Made by a program: the position numbers and the translations under genes. Below the pieces are notes generated by a model. The model had not been told where the DNA came from, did no database searches, and was given only the letters and a program-made list of their open reading frames with translations. Source: Sipunculus nudus (Eukaryota; Annelida; Sipuncula; Golfingiida; Sipunculidae). From it: a stretch of 64,000 nt of DNA. This document shows, piece by piece, positions 1 through 11,690 of this stretch. The stretch is from contig CM049320.1 in NCBI GenBank assembly GCA_026874595.1, positions 5,955,464 through 6,019,463 on the forward strand, given 5' to 3'. The number at the start of each line of letters is the position of its first letter. Within the stretch, counting starts at the first letter, position 1.

Positions 1-624
1 CCTGTAAAGTCCTTGCTCATATTGTATTAGAAGGGGTGGCAGGGGTAAATATGGAAAAATAGAAAAATATATGCTTGAATAATAAAGAAAAGCGGCGTCG
101 GAATTCGTGTCTTTCTTTACTTCTGCATGCGAAAGTTTATATTTAATCTACTTTAATTCATTTGTGTCAGGTTTTTTAGGCCCCCCCCCCCCTTTATCTA
201 ATATTCTGTATCCTCCCCTAATATTTTGTCCAGTCCTGCAAGGTTTGCTTATATATCAGGTGAATGTGAACTCACAACGTTGACCTTTCGGTCACTGACG
301 TTTTCCAGACTAGATTTAACGGTATCATATTATTCTAATTAACATATTCATAAGACATGTCAGGAAATGTTTATTTGCATCTTCATGGGAATCCTCTTTG
401 GATTTCTTATCCCCCAGTGGGCTGGGATGTTTTTCATACTGAATAGTTAACATTCCGTCAGGATTTTCTTCCTCACTAAGAAATCTATCAGGATGGACAT
501 ATTTTGTCTGATTCCAGAAATTTATATCCTTGGAAAAATAAGCAGGAAACAACGAAAAAGAAATATTGATTACAATTTAAATAACAAGCACTGGCACTTA
601 TATACTTGCCTAAAATGGATTCAT
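1..624. other. No gene; unassigned with poly-C run
   Basis: A C12 run occurs at 181-192. Nothing else is recognised. Confidence 0.35.
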
Positions 625-930
625 TTATTACCTCCGCCATTAGGGTATGTGTATGTGTATGTGTTTGTGTGTGTGGGGGGGGGGGGGGTTGTTTGTTTGT
701 TCATAACATAACTCATGCAATCATGAACGGAATTTAATTAAATGTTAACTGCATTTCGGGAATAGGCCGATGAATCGATTAGATTATTGTGTGGAGCTGG
801 CACATGATCCAGATTTAGGTACTTCATAAAAGAAAGGTACAAATTAATTAAACTTGGAATATAGGCCGAATAAGTGAATGTAAAGAAGATTTTGGGAGCA
901 TCCACAATACCCCCCCCCCCCCCCCCCCCG
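625..930 (+). repeat. Dispersed repeat family R1 with poly-C expansion
   Basis: It starts cctccgccattagggta, has a GT-rich and G-run stretch (645-690), ctggcacatgatccagatt, and ggccgaataagtgaatg, then ends in a run of ~19 C (911-929). The copy at 28975-29200 and the inverse copy at 48107-48506 have the same order of motifs. Confidence 0.65.
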
Positions 931-1469
931 ACATATACACATGAGTGGATGAATCTTGCATCAGAAACATGTGTCTAGTTGTATTTGTAGTCCCTTCCAA
1001 CTATATATTAACTGTAGAACAAATTTCAACTCAAATTCACGAATTGACAAGGTCGGACCTTTCGCGAGCATATAATTATCGCGAAATGATTATTGTAATA
1101 TGTTTCACACACGCACAAACTATATAAATTGGGACAGAAAATATACGTTAACCAAAGAGACAAGCTTGGTTATTGAAAATTGCATTTAATTGTGCTTACA
1201 CAAGCAGGCGGACGCTGTGTACGGTGTACCCATATAATTAGTGTTCAAACAATGCCTGACAACCAAAGACGTTGTTATCACCAGACTAATATACATAGTT
1301 TTAAATTTAAAAGGTCCAAATAAATCGAACCCCGTATTCTTGCACTGAGCACGCTTACTGCCCGAGCATTACTGAGTAAATGGCATGAAATTTTTGACAA
1401 GCATTTAATTTAAGGGAATCAAGGTTACCTCGCGAAAAAAAAATCACGAAAAATACATGCTTGCGAAAG

Positions 1470-1841
1470 TACGGAGCCCGGGAGACGACATGGTGAAAAA
1501 TATTTATTAACTCATGCGCACGAATTGCTAATCCGTGCCCACGAATTACTAATCCGTGCCCACGAATTACTCATCCGTGCGCACGAATTACTAATTCGTG
1601 GCCACGAATTACTAATCCGTGCCCACGAATTACTAGGTGTGAAAAATATATTTCCAAGGTGGAAAAAATATATAATAATTCGTGCGCACGAATTACTAAT
1701 CCGTGCGCACGAATTACTAATTCGTGGCCACGAATTAGTGGCCAGTGAGAACAGCTCTCTAATGTTGCTGGCTCAATGCTCATTGGCTACTAATTCGTGC
1801 GCACGAGTTATTATCGTGCGCACAAATTACTAGCCAATGAG
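1470..1841. repeat. 21 bp palindromic tandem array with 42 bp header and terminal hairpin
   Basis: A header (1470-1511) is followed by about 5.6 units of a 21 bp repeat (1512-1634; unit CACGAATTACTAATCCGTGC plus one base). Next comes an A/T spacer (1635-1676) echoing the header's GGTGAAAAATAT, then three more units (1677-1738), and finally a hairpin (1779-1841). The best units contain TAATTCGTGCGCACGAATTA, a perfect 20 bp palindrome, so the array reads the same on both strands. The header recurs identically at 46822-46863. This is probably a non-autonomous or foldback-type element; the class is unknown. Confidence 0.85.
1779..1841. repeat. Long hairpin, 28 bp arms with 2 mismatches, 7 nt loop
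   Basis: The left arm 1779-1806 starts CTCATTGGCTA; the right arm 1814-1841 ends TAGCCAATGAG. The arms pair at 26 of 28 positions around the loop GTTATTA. They contain two palindromic GTGCGCAC cores of the upstream array. Confidence 0.85.
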
Positions 1842-2054
1842 AAGCAAGCACACATCGACTCAGTCTAGGCACAGGCTGGCAGTTTCAGCGGGCACACACG
1901 GTTGTCAAAATGAAGCCTAGCGCCTTCCGACAGTTCCGTGACTTTCTACCTTGGAAAATTCGGAACTCTGTATATTGAAAATAGTAAGGGCTTTAAGCGA
2001 TACTTTAAGAATATAAATATAAAACTTACAGATCCAGTTGCCGTGCATGCATAG

Positions 2055-2680
2055 TGGAAAATTTCTAAGGCTCTTTCTGGTAAAAAAACAACCTACCTTA
2101 ATGGGAACATTATTATAGACAAAGCCGATCAGGCTGAAATTTTTAACAATTATTTTGCTTCACAAAGTAACTCCAGTTACAGATCTCAATCGCAATTTGG
2201 CGGTGATGCTAAATTGCAAATTACGCATAAACTAGGTGAAATGAACTTCACAGAACTTCTCATGTCATATTTGGGATTAGCTTTCCTGACAGGAACACAT
2301 AAACATGATATGTTTGAAAGCTAATAAGCGTTTGGAAATTTAAAAAAAAATTATAAATTCCAATTCTCTATGAAAGTTTTAGATCGTATGTATAAATCAT
2401 TAATACGTTTAATACTGGAGTGTGGTGTTTTAATATTAAACAATTGTTCTGTCAGACAATCATACCAACTGAAGAGTATACAACGGAAAAGATGTTTAAC
2501 AAGTACTGGAGCGCTCTCGACTTCCAGCACTGGAGCTATTGTAAAAGCGCTATAATGGTCAAGTATAGTGCCCATCTGACTAACAGTGCTGAAATCATGT
2601 TATTTCACAAAGCTCGCAGAATAAAGGTCACAGAGACATTATGTCAGATTTCCAAGACATTTATACAGGAAGCTCCCTGA
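2055..2680 (+). pseudogene. Decayed jockey/CR1-like LINE, reverse transcriptase region
   Basis: An open stretch 2055-2324 reads WKISKALSGKKTTYLNGNII then DKADQAEIFNNYFASQSNS, typical of the segment between endonuclease and reverse transcriptase in jockey/CR1-type LINEs. After a short gap, 2370-2550 reads KVLDRMYKSLIRLILECGVL ... QLKSIQRKRCLTSTGALSTS, matching the C-terminal motif (x-LY-x-SLIRP-x-LEYG ... LE-x-IQR-x-A ... TGA). The reverse transcriptase core between them is deleted and frames are broken, so it is a dead remnant. Confidence 0.7.
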
Positions 2681-3290
2681 ATCTTAATCAAATTAAAAGT
2701 TTCTAGGTCCAACTCTAACCACTCATGCAAATCTGTCCGTTGGGGGCTCAAATTTTGTTCTTTTACATTCGGGTCTTTTACTAAATTCAAATTGCCATGG
2801 AGATTTGCTGACGACCTCGCTTGATATACAGTTAGAAGTATCTGGGTCTAACGGTTCCGGTTTGTGCCCTATTAACGACCTGGCTGCTTTGAAGTTCTCA
2901 AAAACAGAGAAAAAATATGTAAAATCCGAACAATTATAGGAGATGCCACCTGTCTCAAGGAAATGATGGAACACTCCATTATCAATATGCAAACAAAGAA
3001 TCAAGGGGATCAATGCATTAGTCATTCAGATACAAGAGCTTTTGTATCAATTCTGGGGGATACTTTAGACCTCATAGCTCGCAGAATATAGGTCGCAGTG
3101 ACCTAATTTAAAAAATCTTTCATTGACCGCCATGGGTGTTTAGTAAGAAGTTTCTATGTCTAGCGGTAACGATTTGTGACCTGCAAACGGAAGAACTGAC
3201 GGACTGACGGACAGACGGACATACGACGGACAAAGGTTGATTGGTATAGCTCAGATGACTCCCAGTCATCTGAGATAACAATTAAATAAA
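2605..3290 (+). repeat. Dispersed repeat with GACGGAC tract and internal sub-repeats
   Basis: Gctcgcagaat(a)aaggtc begins sub-copies at about 2607 and 3077. A motif like aagtttctaggtctaacggt recurs near 2697, 2830 and 3150. The segment ends in a gacggac-rich tract (3195-3232) and cagtcatctgagata. A related copy is at 63508-63660. Confidence 0.55.
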
Positions 3291-4160
3291 TGAACACGAT
3301 ATTAATCGGTTTATTGTCTTTTGAACAACAATAAAATCACAAACCAGAAAAAATATACTTTTTGGTAATAAAACTTAACCGTTACATCGATTTTCTAGTG
3401 TTTACATAGCTTCCCGCTGCATAACGTCTATTAAAACAGATGGATAAAGACCATAGAATTAATTGAAAGAATAGAAAGAATGCTCAGATTGCCTCTTTAG
3501 AATAATTTGTTTCCTACAAAAGGAACCTGTGTATATAGCTGCAGATACATGAAACATGATAAATTAGTCTTGATTGAATTCAATTGAACATTTATTTAAT
3601 ATCATGCATTCCTATGGTATAGCATGTCGGCGGTTAACGCGGCTTTCCCATTTAGTAAACGTCAGATGCGACGCAAGAATGCATTCCTAGGGGAGTCGGA
3701 TGTATACAGCAGGTATTTCAATAACTGGTTTAAAAGATTTCTCTCGTGTTTCAATACAAGCAGCGTTAAATAAATCTAGTTAGAAGAAACGTATAAAATC
3801 CATACAGTGAAGGTTACGGAACTTCTATTCCCAAAATGTGGGCAGTATCGTTAAGAATATTGATATTTTTCATTTGACGGCACCGCGTGATATTGGAATA
3901 CAATTGTTGTATAATTTTGTGGGAACTTATTCGTTAGAATCATTAAGCCTAGAGAAGGTCATGAGGTTATGTCTATGTATATTTGATGCAAAACTACGAC
4001 TTTTATTTTTCCATTATAAATGACATGGGGATACCTCCCTGCGGTCGCAAGGCGATTCCAGACTTCAGCTATTTCTACATTCCCCTTCCCTATATCACCA
4101 AAGTGAATACTGTGTATCAAATATCCTCATCTAAACTTAATATAAACTTATTTTTTTCAT
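3291..4160. other. No feature recognised
   Basis: AT-rich unassigned DNA. I see no exon, tRNA-like or transposon signature. Confidence 0.4.
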
Positions 4161-4161
4161 T

Positions 4162-4385
4162 AGTACAAATAGTTATTATTCCTAATCAAGGCACTCTCCA
4201 TGGCTCAGATGATGGCGTTCGGTAATATATATGGATCGAGAAACCGGAGAATCAAGATAAAACCACCAGTCCTGAATGGCCAAATGCAACCCACTCTCAT
4301 AGCCTCGCCGGGGATTGAACCAGTGAGCAAACTGTAAGAGGCTGATTGGTTCGGTTTTGTACAGTGTTGAAGGAATCGAAAGAAA
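4162..4385 (-). mobile_element. tRNA-derived SINE, family A
   Basis: Read on the minus strand it has a tRNA-like head with GGTTCAATCCCCGGCGAGGC (B-box region), then CTATGAGAGTGGG, a GGTTTTATCTTGATTCTCCG segment, and a tail ending GAGTGCCTTGATTAGGAAT. The same order is seen at 33560-33775 and 57597-57815 (minus) and 11397-11650 (plus). Confidence 0.7.
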
Positions 4386-4414
4386 TAAAAAAATGGATAT
4401 CGACCCAAAGCTTG

Positions 4415-5334
4415 GTTTAAACATATTTATTTCTTTTGGATTGTACAAGTAGCGCTTTTAAGCGCTAATATAAGTACTCTCCAAACTTACAAACAGGAGA
4501 TACAATATACAAATGTCTAACAATTAAAGAGAATTGTGCATATAACAAATCCGTTATAACAATATATCAATGAATGTCTAAATAATATGCAAATATATAT
4601 GATATGTATTCAATAACAATATGTTGAGATATCAAAACCGAGGAAATCTGTTATCGATCATGCATAATATGATGTATCCATCATACTTATAGAAGATAAG
4701 ATATGAACAATCAGCAAAGTCTGATAAATACATTTGAAATACAAGAACAAAGTTCAGTGATTAAAGGTATTGACCCTGGTAGATGTTTAAAAATATATAG
4801 ATAATATATCACAGTTACAATTACATTTCATGACATTTCCAGCATAAAAAAACGTCTTGATGATTTAAGATATGTGTAGACGTGATCCAGTATACACTGA
4901 TTGACTATTATACTGAAATCTGATGACCCATGTAACAAGATAGACATTAATTTATCGGTTTGTTGTCTGCCTGGATTTGAAATGAAAGAAGTTATTATAT
5001 CAGGGATTATATTTTGTAATTGCTCTAGTAGCAGTTGTCGTGCGATTCCGTAGTACGGACACATTAAGAAGAAGTGAACAGATGATTCAACCATTCCACA
5101 GTGTGGAGATTGATTAATTTCGGACAGGCCATGTCTATATAGGTGATCTTGGAGGCAGCTATGGCCAAGCCTAAGTCTTGAACTTAAAATATTCTGCTTT
5201 CTTTTTCCATAAATATAATATAATGGGGGGTCTGACGCTAAGCCAAGGTATCTGTTTAGAGAAGATTTAAAACAATTTAATGACGCTGCATTAAAGCTTA
5301 AACAGACATCATGTGAATTCAAATTGTCCACCTA
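4415..5334 (-). mobile_element. LINE 3' end (jockey/CR1-like), truncated
   Basis: A 5'-truncated LINE whose final coding segment (5331-4828) is followed by a 3' region with a hairpin (TAGCGCT/AGCGCTA at 4450-4467) and AATAAA near its end. It abuts a SINE copy on the same strand. Confidence 0.7.
4828..5331 (-). pseudogene. LINE reverse transcriptase C-terminal domain fragment
   Basis: 167 residues remain open. The core NILSSRLRLGHSCLQDHLYR ... CGMVESSVHFFLMCPYYG has the RLR-x-GHS-x-L-x-x-HLYR and C-x2-C/ESV-x-HF-x-x-CP-x-Y signatures of the zinc-knuckle-like end of jockey/CR1-class reverse transcriptases. In a full element this domain follows the thumb and helps recognise the template. The catalytic part is absent, so it cannot act alone. 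Confidence 0.75.
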
Positions 5335-6794
5335 TTTGGTTGGCCCAAGTAAAAGTTTAATTAAAAGTCTAATTACAAGTTTAGCTAAAGTCAGACAGAA
5401 TGTTATATTTTAAGAAACTTAAAAACTACACAAACTTCTAATCAAGCTTCTAACCGTCACCGTAAAATGTGCCCTTTTATAGGGACCAACTTTTTACAAC
5501 GATGTAGAAGGAACGGGATCATAAGAGACCGAACCTTTTTAATTTTAAGGATGAACCATTACCTGATTATCTCAAGTCTGTATATGTAGCTTTTTGTATA
5601 TAAAATAAAAAAGTATGAATGAATTGTGATTTAGAATATGACATTGGGGAATAAGCTGTATGTGGTATACGAAATCATTCAAGTATTTACTCTTTGTCAT
5701 AGAGGCATTCTCTTTTGCAGTCTGTGATGGGGACAGTGATATATACATACTATACATTTTAGAACTGCACAAATCCAGAATTACAACAGCACATTTTTAC
5801 TAATAACTGCACGAATAGGGGACGAATGCACGTTAAAATATACCCTGTGTAATATGCTTAATCCGCCGACCGTAGGTGTGCTGTTAGCACCTTTACTGTA
5901 TAAACTATAAATAGGTATATCAAAGGAGTAATACATTAAACTTTGGACATGAATAATCTATTACTTTATAATTTGGACATGTATATTATATTACAATAAT
6001 ATGTTTTTCTTAAAAGAACACTTTTTATCACCATTACGAGACACTCAATTCCTTTTACGGGCAATCACTTCCACTTTTGGAAACTTTGAAGGAAAAGTTC
6101 AGAACCGGTGAAAGTTCCAACCGCGTGTTATCTGCATGCACAGTGAGACCTGTTATTGGAACCACCTATATTCTGGCTGACAGAGCTGATCTAAGATCCA
6201 ACCATTGCGTTGGGGAAATCATGAAAGACAATTCTCTCGTTCACGCGCTTACCTACCTCACAAACACACACCAGTTTGATCAGGCTTTTTATTCTAGGTC
6301 TGTCTTTTTTTCTAGCGTCTTGCAATTGTTTATATCACGTGTTCCTTTGTAGTGCCTTATGACGCAAAACATAGTGGACAGCCAATGGCCCGTTCATGAG
6401 TTTGCCCCTCTGTGTTTGTCTTGTATTAGTTATAGGCTAGTCGTCCTATTATAAGGGCCCAGGGTGGCGTTTTTGTTTACTGGTTCAAATTAAATGGCTC
6501 TGACGTGATCAATAAATCCTGCATGAATTGCCGTTTTATGGACCTCCCGGGTGTCTGGGTTAAATTGTATTCATCTGAAAATGGTAATTCTGCTGCAATC
6601 CTAGTGCCGCAGTTAATAAGACGCACGTATGTTTATTTGCGTGATGTTGTTGTGGCGGCTGTATTGAGAATTCTTCAATAATTAATGCATCTGTTGGCTC
6701 ATGAAAAATAATATAATGATGGTTTGCAATGATGCCAACATTGTTGCTTTTGTTTTCTATTTATAACAAAAACTTAGGGTACTTTATATGTATC

Positions 6795-6837
<43 letters not shown>

Positions 6838-7750
6838 CTTTTTTATAATAGTACATTATATAATTATTTTTATTTCAAGCAAACCATAGAAAACATTTTA
6901 ATAATTTATATATCATTATAATGATTTTATCTGAAAAAGCCTAATGGATGATTCATCGGTTTCAATGCACTGTATTCATATTAATATTTCAAAGGATTTT
7001 TCCCCACCTTTTACCATGAATACTGAGACGTTTATTTCAGTCTTCAATATATCATGCACGATCCAATTATCAACATGACAGCAATTATCAGTATTTGTTC
7101 AGCAATTAAACGGTCATTGCCTCTCTATCAATCCCACCCACACCAGCAGTTGTCAGGTTGTCAGATATGAACGATGCCCTTTACGGTTTGATTTTCATCA
7201 TCCCACCGTTACTGAGTTTAACCATCACGCTAAGTGCAACCATTGTTTTATTTCATTAGCTGTGTTCTTGTCATTCATGCCCGTTGAAAGACAATGGCAA
7301 ACGAAACTCCCCAGCATTCTAACAGTTCCAGAATTCAGCCTACCAGTTTTACTATGAAGAAGGATGGAAATTTAGTTTAGAGTTTGGGGTATACTTTGCT
7401 GATAACATTAACAGAAACGATATCTATATTCCTTAGGTCATGTCCTGAAGTTTAAATTAAAAGTATGAAGGAACATAATGTAAAACAGTAATGACTAAGT
7501 GCAGTCCCTCTCTCTAAACAAAACTTTATACCGTATCCCGTGAAAATTGAGACTACCCTAAAAATAGGCTTTTAATGTTGATAGCATGTTTAAATGAGCG
7601 TACAAATTGGCCTTTACAGAATGGGACAACTCTTAAGATCGCCAGACACATTTACACATATTACCCGTAGTGAAGAAGTAATGAAAAGGAAAAATAAAAA
7701 CACAAATAAACAGATCATGTGCCTAGGTTAAGAATGGAGTAACATTTTAC
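5335..7750. other. Mostly unassigned AT-rich DNA; (CT)n microsatellite
   Basis: A (CT)n tract at 6798-6833 is the only clear structure. An open stretch at 6077-6352 has no recognisable similarity. Confidence 0.4.
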
Positions 7751-7754
7751 TGAC

Positions 7755-8095
7755 TTCTTTGGTCTAAGGGTAGAGAGCAGAACTAAAGCCGGGAGGTCAT
7801 GAGTTCAAGTCTTAGCTGCGAAGCGGTGAGATTTATCGCGGTCCGCACCTAACCAAGGTGAGCGCTCTGCAGGCTTAGTGGAAAGGCTGTGGCCCACAGC
7901 CGTGTATCACTCACAAACGGTTGCGTCTTTGAGAGGTTCCTCGGTTGTCTTGACAAAGCAATGAGATTAATCACACCCCAGGTGATCAGGTGCGGTAGAC
8001 TGCGGGTCTGGTTGACACCAGGATAAAAAATAATATGACAGGAAGCGGGTTCTACCGCCCTGATACATAGTCTCAAACTTAAATGGAACTCTGTA
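7755..8095 (+). mobile_element. tRNA-derived SINE, family B
   Basis: The head is tRNA-like (TTGGTCTAAGGGTAGAG, then GAGTTCAAGTC as B-box). The body shares TCACTCACAAACG, GCG(C/T)CTTT, GGTTCCTCGGT, and GACACCAGGA with copies at 30612-30905 and 36480-36625. The tail is GGAACTCTGTATAAAA. Confidence 0.65.
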
Positions 8096-8827
8096 TAAAA
8101 ATGCAGGCGGTTATATCCACCAAAATTCTGGTTGGATACAGCAAGGGAAATAAATATTGCATTGTCAAATTGAGGTTAAGATCTGGTGCAGGTTTGTACT
8201 CTAATCGCCCTGCAAGGATTAGTAGCGCTGCGATATCTGCTATGAATTCAAGATTATTTGTGGTCCAGTTCATAAGATATAATGAAATATATAAATTGAA
8301 CTTAAGATATTAAAGAGTGTAACACATTTTTAAGCATTTATTTTGTTATAAAAATGAATTGCTGGAAGATTTTGGATCACACAGTAGACAAGATACAATA
8401 TCAGTATTAGGTGGAAAACGCTAATAGCCTGAATCACTAATTCACCAGGACACCGAAGATATTACGAACAACTCTATATTACGAACACTTGAGTTATGAG
8501 TTCCTGGGCCTCTCTTTAACAGACGCCTCTACGTTATAGATACAATCCCATGCCCCCTTTCTTCGTCATTGGGAGGTCAAATTTACATGTTATGACTCCA
8601 GTCATGTGGTATTATATTTGTTGTGCCTAAATAACCATAACAAAACAAAATTTCTTTTAAATGACTGAAAAGCCCAGATCCCACAGGTGCTCATTATCTT
8701 ACAAACAGTGAATTGTATTAAACAGGTCACCGCATCCCCGCTAGGGGTCTCTCGGGAAATCTATTCCCTCGGTCACGCACCGAGTGACCTTATTCTATTC
8801 CGACAGAAAATCCACACTGACTCACTG
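8096..8827. other. No feature recognised
   Basis: AT-rich unassigned DNA. Confidence 0.35.
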
Positions 8828-9176
8828 TCCTTCTAGTGGAGGTTATATGGTTTCAGCCACCGTTGGTTGGTTTGCATGTTTAGAAAGTTAATAAGGGATT
8901 TTCATCAAAAGGAAAGGGTTGAGGGGTTTCACCTTAGGAACAATCAATTTAATTCTGACGTTAATCTGGATCACCATATATTTTTGTTTCAAGAGTTTCT
9001 TTACCATTTCGACACAATCTGGTTTACCAAAAAGTTGGGACTGGCGTCATTTACTAATATTCGGGGAAACCTTTACGAGAATTTCCGACCATACACTAAA
9101 GTGTTGCCAGGATCCCAGTAATATTCCTGATCTGGATATTGGCGGAGGCATGTGGTCTTTGAGTGCTGTTCTAGTA
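8828..9176 (+). repeat. Degenerate copy of the GGCGGAGG-ended dispersed repeat (family R1)
   Basis: It starts ttctagtggaggttatatgg and ends GGCGGAGGCATGTGG ... GAGTGCTGTTCTAGT. The end GGCGGAGG-(10-20 nt)-TTCTAGT recurs at 29150-29200. It is a common metazoan repeat type of unclear class. Confidence 0.55.
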
Positions 9177-11396
9177 ATCTCCTCAAATCATACATTTTAA
9201 TTCTGCACAAAGTAATATTATCAAGACTGCCTGTTGATAGTGATCATGATAAAATCCTAGATTTTTAACACTTTAACACGGATAAACGTGTCCAGAAACA
9301 AACAAAACTTAAATGTTTTTTATATGCTATATCTTTGTAAACAAAGGGTGTAACTCTTATTGTCCTGTGTGCAATGTCTTCCTAAATAACAAATGACGCA
9401 TCATACAGGAGCGGCGTACAGCGTGCGATAATACCCCTGGTGGTCTGACGGCCGATCCACGTTAACCTGTAGAATAACAATATACTGTTGACGGAAGCGC
9501 TGTGTCACATCAAGTATTCTATTGAAACATTTAAAAGACGGATTACCAAAGTAATTTGTCAATGTTGTTGCACCATTCCCTGTTCATTTCTTAACGGCAC
9601 ACGGTTTATTAGAATCATCAAGATATATTTTTTCGGGAACTCTTAACTCTCAACTTTGTTGATAAAAACATGTATAATACGCAGTATGATTTTTGTCCTA
9701 TATTAGTTAAATTTCCTAGACTAGAGAAATATAATCATTTTCATACTAAATCGCATTAAATTCTCTCTCAGACACACATGCACACACACACCCATATGTA
9801 TGAAAATGGCCAATGAATTCTTTATTCTTTAATCTTTAGTCATTCGCAACCTCTGTATAGTTACGTGAATTTTCTATAGCGCCCTTGAACCATCTGGATT
9901 AATACGTGTAATCTGCGATTTTCAGTTTTGAAAAGAATATGACAATATAATATATTATAATTAATTTATCGGTGAGAGATAAATTGTTTTCTAATCGAAA
10001 CCATAAAAATATTAATAATGACGTTGTACTTCAATGAATACTTGGGAATATTTGTCAGTTACCGTCAAAAGCTCTATGACTGGTGACAGTCAAGGAGACT
10101 TCCCTTCAAAGGTCTTCTCAATTTGGTATAATGTTATGTTCCAATAAATCACCTAAAGCAAGCATTTGGTGATACCAGCACGTTTAGTGTTTTACGGAGA
10201 TTAAATTGGTTTTAGCTCAACAGATGTTGCAGGACATTATACAGGGTCCGTTTTCATGTTTTCTGAGGATCACTGCGGGGTTCCGTTATGATGTACGTGT
10301 AGTAGAATATGTGTAATGGGCATCACGCATGAGATATCATCAGGGTATGGTCGTTTAAAAAAGTATAGCATTTATTATGCCAGGAGGTATAACAACTTTA
10401 GCGTCGTTAGTTGGTTGGTTGGTTGGTAAATTGGTAAGTGGTTTAGTTATTTGTTGCTATTTTACTTGTCTAGTTTTCCTGTTAGTACGTTAATTCCAAA
10501 TATTCCAAGTGACAATTAATTAAAGATTCGAAATAATATCGGTCACCATAATATGTTTTAAGGATTTATTTTCTAAGGATCGTGAGACAGGACAGAGCCA
10601 TTCATTAGTATATGAGCCGTCTTTGTTACTGGCGAGCATTTCCCATCTGTGGTCCAACCATTGAATAGCAAAATCATGACGCACATTTTTCCATGTACAT
10701 AAAACAATTTATAGAAACGAAACTTATGCTGCTCCACATAACATGTTTTTATGAAATAAAAAAAGGAATTTACAATTATCTTTGACTTAAATAAAATGAA
10801 CGACACCAAAAACCACGGAATAGCCTTAGTCCTTGGCCAGGAGAAAGATAAGAAAAGGTCATTGTAATAAAAATTATACTAGGTGATCACAATTACTTTC
10901 AAACCGTTTAATATACTATTCCATGGATGCGACCTGTACGAAAATTTATACAATAACAAACAGACCAACCACGGGAAAACCTGGCCGATCAGAGGAGGCA
11001 TAACAATACTTTGTATTTTTGTTTATCGCGCGGGAACATTGCAGCTGAGATGCTGAGAGTCCATCAGAACATGTACACCTGATACGTAGTCCTTTTTTTC
11101 CTCATCAAGCAATATACATGTATTAATAATCCTATATGCACTATTTTTTTCTGATATTGCCATCAGACTAGGAAAGGTTATTAAAAGTACAGATTCACTC
11201 GTTATAGAACCATTAGTATTTAATCAATAAGGCGACATTAATTTTGTAATTTATATCACCATTTCTTAAATAGTTAGTCCAAATTACATCGAAAATCACG
11301 TCCTGAAAATCGACTTTGCACTTCATCATATACTGCGGTCAGTAACAGACGTAAATTTTTTGTAACGTATTATTTGAATCCTAATGTCAGTCGAGT
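9177..11396. other. No feature recognised
   Basis: AT-rich unassigned DNA; a short GGTT repeat near 10410-10430. Confidence 0.35.
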
Positions 11397-11690
11397 AGTA
11401 ACAATTTAGCTGGCCTTTCTCCGACTAGGGTTCGATTTCCGGCGTGGCTATGAGAGATGGTTGAAGTAGACCTTCCACGTCCTGTGGTTTTCTCGGTAAT
11501 TTCGGATTTCACACCCTCTACTAGACACTACCGTACGCCATCATTTCTGGCATGCGTGTGAATTGTGTATGTGCTTGGACCGGTGCGTTTGAAGGCCTAT
11601 TTTAGCCTACTGGTCCATATGTGGTTACTACGCCTGGAAAGGAAACGGTAAAAACTAATCTATGGTGGGTGTCCCCCCCCCCCCCCCCAA
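11397..11690 (+). mobile_element. SINE family A, plus strand, with C/A homopolymer tail
   Basis: GGGTTCGATTTCCGGCGTGG then CTATGAGAGATGG and CTGTGGTTTTCTCGGTAATT match the family A order seen on the minus strand at 33560-33775. The stretch ends in C and A runs (11672-11698). Confidence 0.6.

Noticed and set aside
1512-1738. CRISPR-like regularly spaced repeats
   Set aside because: No unique spacers; units abut directly, and the genome is eukaryotic.
1525-1833. Frame with repeated LIRAHEL heptads, suggestive of a repeat protein
   Set aside because: The 21 bp unit is palindromic and both strands give the same heptads; it is a DNA-level repeat.
6077-6352. 91-codon frame with a protein-like composition
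   Set aside because: No recognisable domain, no splice partner, and no homologous repeat in the window.
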